Of a stretch of DNA of 25,857 nt, positions 22,914-25,857 are shown in pieces. This DNA is from a virus. The notes under the pieces were generated by a model. That model was not told where the DNA came from. It did not search any database and saw nothing but the letters and a program-made list of their open reading frames with translations. Both the position numbers and the translations under genes were made by a program. The stretch is from the IMG/VR virus record IMGVR_UViG_3300031565_000321, positions 1 to 25,857 of that record; one strand, given 5' to 3'. Numbering within the stretch: the first letter of the stretch is position 1; every line of letters starts with the position of its first letter.

Positions 22914-23200
22914 GCTGGACAGCGTAGGGGGTTGGCGAGCCAGTAGTCCGGGATCGGCGGGAGCGGCGCCGGGCGCGGACAGCCCTGAGCCTCCCACGAG
23001 ATCTCACAGGCCGGACAGCTTGGGTCGGAGCCGACAGCGAAGAAGCAGGCTGTGTCGAGGGGGCGCTCCGGAAACTCGCAGGCGTTCCATAGGTAGGGGA
23101 ACATCTCGACCCACTCGGCGTCCCGCTTGTCTGGCCGAACAAACTCGTGGCGGGGCGTGTACCAGTCCGGCTCGCCTCCGAAACGGAGACCTACGGCCAC
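22910..23200 (-). CDS. Small hypothetical Cys-containing protein
   Basis: 96 residues if the GTG at 23200 is the start. The reading frame runs open to an ATG at 23260, but that would lie deep inside the neighbouring gene, and the ribosome site of the GTG is weak, so the start is uncertain. Recognisable pieces are RFGGEPDWYTPRHEFVRPDKRD, FPYLWNACEFPERPLDTACFF and SCPACEISWEAQGC (C-x2-C), ending in a Pro-rich tail. The cysteine spacing hints at a metal site. No family is recognised. Confidence 0.5.
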   Translation of the reverse strand: MAVGLRFGGEPDWYTPRHEFVRPDKRDAEWVEMFPYLWNACEFPERPLDTACFFAVGSDPSCPACEISWEAQGCPRPAPLPPIPDYWLANPLRCPA

Positions 23201-23439
23201 CAGAGGAACCGATCCAGGAACCGACGGAGACGAGACTTCGGCATGTCCGGGAAACGCCACGGGTTCTGCTCGATGAGGTCGAAGAGTTCCTCGGCCTGGT
23301 CGAGGGTGATCGTGCCCGATGCCGTCATCATCGCTCGGCCAGGGCCGCGTAGCGACAGCGGAGCATCATCGGGTAGGCCGTTGTGTTGCCGGTAGGAGCG
23401 GGCCTGGGCTTGGAGGAAGTCGGCAGAGTCGTCAGACAT
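23191..23439 (-). CDS. Small helical hypothetical protein
   Basis: 82 residues. The ATG at 23439 follows GGAG at about 5 nt; the longer in-frame extension upstream to 23568 is probably not used. Two helices are likely (DDSADFLQAQARSYRQHNG and LDQAEELFDLIEQNPWRFPD), followed by a basic aromatic end (RLRRFLDRFLWWP). It overlaps both neighbours by several bases, so it is part of the operon. No family is recognised. Confidence 0.55.
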   Translation of the reverse strand: MSDDSADFLQAQARSYRQHNGLPDDAPLSLRGPGRAMMTASGTITLDQAEELFDLIEQNPWRFPDMPKSRLRRFLDRFLWWP

Positions 23440-23581
23440 ACCAACTCCATCGACGATTCTTCGGCGGAGTGAACCTCGGGTCACGGGTACCCCAGCATCG
23501 AGCGCAGCGTCCAAGCCAGGGCCAGGTCCTCTTTGTGCAGGAACGGCACCGGCCGAACGGAACATCACCGACGCCGGACAT
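23432..23581 (-). CDS. Zinc-ribbon mini-protein, 49 residues
   Basis: Starts MSGVGDVPFGRCRSC at the second of two adjacent ATGs (23584 or 23581), overlapping the DUF1360-like gene's stop. RCRSCTKRTWPWLGRCARCWG places two C-x2-C pairs 12 residues apart, a compact zinc ribbon, followed by basic and aromatic residues (RFTPPKNRRWSWYV). A nucleic-acid-binding or regulatory role is likely. Coding status is supported by the motif and by operon spacing, although its ribosome site is weak. Confidence 0.55.
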   Translation of the reverse strand: MSGVGDVPFGRCRSCTKRTWPWLGRCARCWGTRDPRFTPPKNRRWSWYV

Positions 23582-23949
23582 CATGCGTTCATTCGGCTCG
23601 CCAAATATCCCTGACCACCGGCGATAGCGGCGATCACTACGGCCTCGTCGACCCAGCCCCAGCCGGACTGGGTGTACGCCCACCAGACCGCCACCGACAC
23701 CCAGACGCCGAAACACCAGGAGCACGACAGGAGGCTTCCGACCCATCCTCGGATCGGTCCGAGGTCGTGGCCGTTCTCATCGTAGAGAAGCCGGTCGAGC
23801 CACGCTCGGACGAACGTGCCTCGCTTCTCCGGATCGCCAGGGACCTCGCCGGGGTAGTACCCGAGCACTGAGTCGAGGACGAAAAAGCGGGTGATCCGGT
23901 AGGACGCGAACGCGAGCACCAGAAGTTCGATGGGAGTCAGATCAGACAT
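23581..23949 (-). CDS. DUF1360-like small membrane protein
   Basis: 122 residues, ATG at 23949. LTPIELLVLAFASYRITRFFVLDSVLG is a first membrane helix with the AxYRxTRFxxxD signature of DUF1360 proteins. RGWVGSLLSCSWCFGVWVSVAVWWAYT is the second, with the characteristic SCxWCxGVW motif, and WVDEAVVIAAIAGGQGYLAS is a third. Family members occur in phages and Firmicutes/Actinobacteria; their function is not known. One copy of the repeated 15-bp near-palindrome (23955-23969) lies just before its start codon. Confidence 0.75.
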   Translation of the reverse strand: MSDLTPIELLVLAFASYRITRFFVLDSVLGYYPGEVPGDPEKRGTFVRAWLDRLLYDENGHDLGPIRGWVGSLLSCSWCFGVWVSVAVWWAYTQSGWGWVDEAVVIAAIAGGQGYLASRMNA

Positions 23950-24101
23950 GGGTTGGAAACTACCTTTCCTCGGGGGAGATGTCCAGCGGTCACGTCGGCG
24001 GGTTCAGGGGTCATCGGTCGGCCTTTCACGTCGGGGCAGTCGTCTGGGTCGAGCAGGATCTGTCGGCCTGTCTCCGGGTCCATGAACAGCCGTGCGGTCA
24101 T
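23937..24101 (-). CDS. 54-residue hypothetical protein
   Basis: A short gene translated by eye: it begins MTARLFMDPETGRQILLD, contains DPDDCPDVKGRP, and ends KVVSNPCLI. The ATG at 24101 overlaps the TGA of the coiled-coil protein gene (ATGA), and its own end overlaps the next start by 13 bp. This fits the packing of the surrounding operon. The start resembles a phage protein of RLFxDPExGRQI type, but I cannot name a family. Confidence 0.55.
   Translation of the reverse strand: MTARLFMDPETGRQILLDPDDCPDVKGRPMTPEPADVTAGHLPRGKVVSNPCLI
23955..23969 (+). promoter_or_regulatory. Repeated 15-bp near-palindrome, copy 1 (diverged)
   Basis: GGAAACTACCTTTCC agrees with copy 2 at 12 of 15 positions. It sits 5 bp beyond the ATG of the DUF1360-like gene (minus-strand view: just upstream of the start). 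Its arms GGAAA/TTTCC are complementary. Confidence 0.4.
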
Positions 24102-24646
24102 GTCGTCAGCGGTGATCCTCCGCCGCAGTCGATCACGCTTTCGGCCAGAGCGGCCAGGACTCGCTCTTGGTCATCAAGGAGTCCATCACCCTGGGCCACG
24201 GCAGCAGCGGGATTAGTACGAACCAGTGTTGCCCAATCCATGTACTCGGTGACCCACTCAATCAGTAGATACACGTCCTGCGGAAGCGACTCGCAGGCTT
24301 GTGCTCGCTCCTCGGCGTCGTCCCGTTCATCCCTTGCTGATTCCAGGCTGGACTCCAAGTCAGTGACCTTGATGTCGAGGTCGTCGTTGACGCCGGAGAG
24401 CTTGCCAACCTGATCGTCAAGCGTCTCGATCTCGGAGGCTTGGGTCTCGATCTCGGAGGCTTGGGTCTGGACTTCATCCCTGGCATCGGTGAGGTCACCT
24501 CCGATAGACACCAGGCCGAAGGTCAGGAGAAGGAGAACAGCTCCTGTCGCTGCTGCTCCCAGCACGACCTTGTTCCGGTCGATTGTCTGAGGGGCTTGGG
24601 TTGGTTCTTCGTCGTTGGTCATGGAAACTATGTTACCAGCTTTCAT
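24098..24646 (-). CDS. TM-anchored coiled-coil protein
   Basis: 182 residues from the ATG at 24646, which overlaps the previous TGA (ATGA) and follows GGAGG at 8-nt spacing. A later ATG at 24622 is an alternative without a ribosome site. After a short cytosolic start comes one TM helix (VVLGAAATGAVLLLLTFGLV, about 29-48). A long coiled-coil follows (about 55-115), including QASEIET twice and LESSLESARDERDDAEERAQ, then a helical C-terminus (YLLIEWVTEYMDWATLV). The topology (N-terminal anchor, external coiled-coil) resembles spanin- or superinfection-related membrane proteins, but there is no lipobox or other defining motif. The function is unknown. Confidence 0.65.
   Translation of the reverse strand: MKAGNIVSMTNDEEPTQAPQTIDRNKVVLGAAATGAVLLLLTFGLVSIGGDLTDARDEVQTQASEIETQASEIETLDDQVGKLSGVNDDLDIKVTDLESSLESARDERDDAEERAQACESLPQDVYLLIEWVTEYMDWATLVRTNPAAAVAQGDGLLDDQERVLAALAESVIDCGGGSPLTT
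24424..24465. repeat. Two exact 21-bp tandem copies inside the coiled-coil gene
   Basis: The unit TCTCGATCTCGGAGGCTTGGG occurs twice with no difference and encodes QASEIET, exactly one heptad. The exact identity suggests recent duplication by slippage, lengthening the coiled-coil by one turn set. Confidence 0.85.
24623..24637 (+). promoter_or_regulatory. Repeated 15-bp near-palindrome, copy 2
   Basis: GGAAACTATGTTACC, touching the in-frame ATG at 24622 and lying in the first codons of the TM coiled-coil gene. In minus-strand view it is GGTAACATAGTTTCC followed by ATG. Confidence 0.55.
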
Positions 24647-24903
24647 TCTCGATTCCTCCAATCGATCACTGATTTCCTTCGGGAGCGTGTGCCGCGGGCC
24701 ATCGCTTCGGTGAGATCGTAGAGGTCGGCTTGTATCAGGTTCACCGATACGTTCGCCTCCAGGAGTATCTCGACCGGCTTCCCGTCGGTATCCACACAGG
24801 GCAGGACACCGACGAGGGCGAACGTCTCGTCGTCGATGCGGGCCATGTAGATCTCGACGACGTGGTCGAGGTTGATGGTCCTGGACGGGAGGAGGAGAAG
24901 CAT
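24643..24903 (-). CDS. Small hypothetical protein
   Basis: 86 residues, ATG at 24903, with only a weak purine-rich site (AAAGAAAG). A hydrophobic start (MLLLLPSRTINLDHVVEIYMA) is too short and polar for a clear TM segment. The rest (DETFALVGVLPCVDTDGKPVEILLEANVSVNLIQADLYDLTEAMARG) forms a probable small alpha/beta domain, ending in a basic tail. Its stop overlaps the next start. No family is recognised. Confidence 0.6.
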   Translation of the reverse strand: MLLLLPSRTINLDHVVEIYMARIDDETFALVGVLPCVDTDGKPVEILLEANVSVNLIQADLYDLTEAMARGTRSRRKSVIDWRNRE

Positions 24904-24914
24904 GTCAACTTTCT

Positions 24915-24992
24915 TTACAAGTAGTAGGTGAGGCGGATGAAGAAAAAATTCAGGAGAATCGCGATCGAGATCGCCAGGAGTTGATGTCGCAT
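24915..24992 (-). CDS. 25-residue single-TM microprotein
   Basis: MRHQLLAISIAILLNFFFIR followed by LTYYL: one hydrophobic helix with a short basic start, a shape typical of toxin-like or membrane regulatory peptides of phages. The ATG at 24992 has no Shine-Dalgarno, but TAATAT stands 7 nt upstream, overlapping a copy of the 15-bp motif, so leaderless expression is plausible. Small size makes the call provisional; the start signal and membrane pattern support it. Confidence 0.45.
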   Translation of the reverse strand: MRHQLLAISIAILLNFFFIRLTYYL

Positions 24993-25007
24993 GGCAACTA
25001 TATTACC
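24993..25007 (+). promoter_or_regulatory. Repeated 15-bp near-palindrome, copy 3
   Basis: GGCAACTATATTACC, directly before the ATG of the 25-residue gene (minus view GGTAATATAGTTGCC then ATG). A -10-like TAATAT lies inside it, so a bound protein would block the promoter. Confidence 0.6.
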
Positions 25008-25075
25008 AGGAGCTGGGGCGAGAGTGGTCGATGCCGAGGTCCGGGGAATCGGTGGTCGCCGGAAAGTTGGCCTCT

Positions 25076-25090
25076 GGAAACAATGTTGCC
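25076..25090 (+). promoter_or_regulatory. Repeated 15-bp near-palindrome, copy 4
   Basis: GGAAACAATGTTGCC in the first 60-bp repeat. Half-sites GGAAAC/GTTGCC flank a 3-bp centre. Confidence 0.55.
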
Positions 25091-25135
25091 TTACTTGAGG
25101 GTCGAAAACTGGCGGTCGCTACAAAGTTGGCCTAT

Positions 25136-25150
25136 GGCAACAATGTTGCC
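25136..25150 (+). promoter_or_regulatory. Repeated 15-bp near-palindrome, copy 5 (perfect)
   Basis: GGCAACAATGTTGCC in the second 60-bp repeat; half-sites GGCAAC and GTTGCC are exact complements around AAT. This is the most symmetric copy and the best guess for the consensus. Confidence 0.6.
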
Positions 25151-25217
25151 TTACTTGAGGGTCGAAAACTTGCGGTAGCCAGAAAGTTGGCCTGACGTCC
25201 CTGGTTCGTCGGCGTGG

Positions 25218-25233
25218 TGTGACGTCGGTCACT
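25218..25233. promoter_or_regulatory. CRP/GlxR-like palindrome 1
   Basis: TGTGACGTCGGTCACT: matches TGTGA-N6-TCACA except for the last base. Actinobacterial CRP and GlxR proteins bind this class of site. Confidence 0.5.
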
Positions 25234-25245
25234 TACCCCCCTCGG

Positions 25246-25261
25246 TGTGACGGTCGTCACT
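25246..25261. promoter_or_regulatory. CRP/GlxR-like palindrome 2
   Basis: TGTGACGGTCGTCACT, one mismatch to TGTGA-N6-TCACA, 28 bp after site 1, so both would lie on nearly the same face of the helix. Confidence 0.5.
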
Positions 25262-25264
25262 TTT

Positions 25265-25297
25265 CGCTGAGCGTCCGCTGAGCGTCCGCTGAGCGTC
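25265..25297. repeat. Three tandem copies of an 11-bp repeat
   Basis: CGCTGAGCGTC is repeated three times exactly, without spacers. The core CGCTGAGCG recurs in the palindrome at 25343 and again at 25559 inside the neighbouring gene. Period 11 is close to one helical turn, as in iterons, so a protein array is possible. Confidence 0.8.
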
Positions 25298-25308
25298 CCG
25301 CGACGCGC

Positions 25309-25339
25309 CGCGGCGCCCGCGCTAGGCGCGGGCGCCGCG
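25309..25339. terminator. 14-bp perfect GC hairpin with TAG loop
   Basis: CGCGGCGCCCGCGC and GCGCGGGCGCCGCG pair without mismatch across a 3-base loop. It lies 14 bp past the stop of the minus-strand gene at 25353. There is no U-run, so it could be a terminator, a processing block, or a cruciform. The right arm is repeated exactly inside the gene at 25574-25587. Confidence 0.55.
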
Positions 25340-25342
25340 AGT

Positions 25343-25358
25343 CGCTGAGCGCTCAGCG
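25343..25358. repeat. 16-bp perfect palindrome over the stop codon
   Basis: CGCTGAGCGCTCAGCG is fully self-complementary and includes the TGA of the gene at 25353-25769. It contains the core of the 11-bp repeats in both directions. It may be another binding site of the same protein. Confidence 0.6.
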
Positions 25359-25769
25359 TGAAGCGCGTTGGGCGAAATCGTGGATCGCTTCCGCGTGATT
25401 CTCGAAATAGTGACCCGACTCGCACTCCCACCCGCGACCGTGGTTGTAGGTGACCCATGTCACATAGTCGTCGTGGAATGCCGCGAGCACCACTTTTTCG
25501 CCAGAACGCTTGTTTCGGTGTGCCAGTACGCGGGCGCCGTTTTCGAGCGTATCGCCGACGCTGAGCGCGCCCAGCGCGGGCGCCGCGGGCGCCGCGGGCG
25601 CCGCGGGTGCGTTCATGCGCCGAAATTCGCCAGTGTCGTCCGACCCGATCGCGGGACCATCGATGTCACGTGTGACCCATGTCACACCGACGAGTTCGGC
25701 GTGATTCGGCCAAACGGTCGAAATCTGACGGGCGATAGAAATGAGCGCGGTGACGAAATTCACATTCAT
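25353..25769 (-). CDS. Hypothetical protein with Ala-Pro linker and two VTWVT motifs
   Basis: 138 residues. The ATG at 25769 follows AGGAG at 7-nt spacing. The N-terminal half (NVNFVTALISIARQISTVWPNHAELVGVTWVTRDIDGPAI) and C-terminal domain (LSVGDTLENGARVLAHRNKRSGEKVVLAAFHDDYVTWVTYNHGRG, then ESGHYFENHAEAIHDFAQRA) flank an Ala-Pro linker (APAAPAAPAAPALGAL). VTWVT occurs in each half and is encoded both times by a CRP-like palindrome. Base use differs from the structural genes, with more AAA, TTT and ATT codons beside very GC-rich repeats, which suggests a separate origin. I do not recognise the family. It is probably an early or host-interaction protein. Confidence 0.6.
   Translation of the reverse strand: MNVNFVTALISIARQISTVWPNHAELVGVTWVTRDIDGPAIGSDDTGEFRRMNAPAAPAAPAAPALGALSVGDTLENGARVLAHRNKRSGEKVVLAAFHDDYVTWVTYNHGRGWECESGHYFENHAEAIHDFAQRASR
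25449..25464. promoter_or_regulatory. CRP/GlxR-like palindrome 3 (inside gene)
   Basis: GGTGACCCATGTCACA, one mismatch to TGTGA-N6-TCACA, lying in codons for the second VTWVT of the gene at 25353. Confidence 0.35.
25575..25610. repeat. Four 9-bp tandem repeats encoding the Ala-Pro linker
   Basis: Unit CGCGGGCGC, three exact copies and one with a single change, encoding Ala/Pro triplets. The start of the array reproduces the arm of the hairpin at 25309-25339. Confidence 0.85.
25671..25686. promoter_or_regulatory. CRP/GlxR-like palindrome 4 (perfect consensus, inside gene)
   Basis: TGTGACCCATGTCACA fits TGTGA-N6-TCACA exactly, at about codons 28-32 of the gene at 25353. It is preceded by GTCACGTGTGAC, which repeats the half-sites in inverted order. 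Confidence 0.5.
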
Positions 25770-25839
25770 GGATTTTCTCCTCGTTCGGTGTGGTGTGTCA
25801 GGTAGAACGCCGCGGCGCCCGATTCATTCCCGATTTCGG

Positions 25840-25855
25840 TGTGTCGCTTGTCACA
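25840..25855. promoter_or_regulatory. CRP/GlxR-like palindrome 5 (upstream of gene)
   Basis: TGTGTCGCTTGTCACA, one mismatch to consensus, about 70 bp upstream of the ATG at 25769, a usual place for activation or repression. Confidence 0.45.
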
Positions 25856-25857
25856 TC

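Larger units (their letters stand above)
25053..25191. repeat. 60-bp tandem repeat, two full and one partial copy
   Basis: Copies begin at 25053, 25113 and 25173 (partial), each starting GGTCGCC/GGTCGCT/GGTAGCC. The block CAATGTTGCCTTACTTGAGG and the following GTCGAAAACT are identical in the two full copies; AAAGTTGGCC is present in all three. Each full unit holds one 15-bp near-palindrome at the same place. Confidence 0.9.
24993..25352. other. 360-bp non-coding control region
   Basis: The only gap over 300 bp in the window. From left to right it contains three copies of the 15-bp motif (two inside 60-bp tandem repeats), two CRP-like palindromes, three 11-bp direct repeats, a very strong GC hairpin and part of a 16-bp palindrome. 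Short open frames exist but have no ribosome sites and run through the repeats, so I call none. Likely roles: a promoter/operator block, a terminator for the gene at 25353, or part of a replication or packaging locus. Confidence 0.6.

Noticed and set aside
24981-25178. A 65-codon plus-strand frame through the 60-bp repeats
   Set aside because: The period of 60 is divisible by three, so the frame stays open by accident; there is no ribosome site and the protein is just the repeat translated.
25053-25191. CRISPR array
   Set aside because: The repeats are head-to-tail 60-bp units with no variable spacers and only two to three copies, with no cas genes nearby.
25132-25458. A 108-codon minus-strand frame across the control region
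   Set aside because: It overlaps the better-supported gene at 25353 and runs through hairpins and direct repeats without a ribosome site.
1-25857. tRNA genes, integrase, transposase or attachment sites
   Set aside because: No tRNA-like T-loop/cloverleaf segment, recombinase motif or flanking direct repeats could be recognised anywhere in the window.

Overview
The window is part of the genome of a large tailed double-stranded DNA phage, most likely a siphovirus infecting an actinobacterium. The support is as follows: a terminase–portal–(MuF + capsid protease)–major capsid–head-tail adaptor order; a protease C-terminal domain of the kind seen in actinobacteriophages; GC-rich DNA with strong GGAGG-type ribosome binding sites; and CRP/GlxR-type palindromes (TGTGA-N6-TCACA), the binding-site class of actinobacterial CRP regulators. 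No bacterial housekeeping gene, tRNA, rRNA, integrase, transposase or CRISPR array is visible. The host itself cannot be fixed from the sequence.

Nearly everything is transcribed leftward (minus strand), so the genetic order runs from right to left. (1) 25857-22157: an accessory and control region. It holds one small gene at the right end, a 360-bp non-coding block full of repeats and palindromes, then a tightly overlapping operon of small proteins (one-TM peptides, a TM plus coiled-coil protein, a DUF1360-like membrane protein and several Cys-pair mini-proteins). One plus-strand gene at 22157 diverges from the terminase. (2) 22116-15651: terminase large subunit, portal, and a 945-residue fusion of a MuF-type minor head protein with the capsid maturation protease. 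(3) 15644-8968: a cassette placed between protease and capsid gene. It contains a small membrane protein, a beta-helix (pectate-lyase-like) protein, two sulfotransferases, two glycosyltransferases and four class I SAM-dependent methyltransferases. Three of these genes lie on the plus strand, giving alternating blocks with divergent starts and convergent overlaps. (4) 8844-5964: major capsid protein with a long acidic N-terminal scaffold-like region, then a capsid-associated structural protein. (5) 5964-1838: eight overlapping genes for likely virion surface or fibre proteins, two pairs of which share short N-terminal tags. (6) 1763-1: a low-complexity linker protein, a probable major tail protein and a truncated head-tail adaptor.

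The simplest overall reading is packaging and head assembly, with an embedded glycan-building and decorating pathway (sugar transfer, O-methylation, O-sulfation) that could modify virion proteins or host surface polymer. Next to it are several beta-rich surface proteins that could carry or recognise such glycans.

The most unusual signals are: the sulfation/methylation/glycosylation cassette; a 15-bp near-palindrome repeated five times in one orientation beside start codons in the right arm; a cluster of five CRP-like sites at the right end, two of them inside a coding sequence; matching N-terminal peptide tags on unrelated fibre genes; and an internal ribosome binding site that could release the protease half of the MuF-protease fusion. 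All function calls rest on reading the translated sequence and recalling family motifs; no database search was run.
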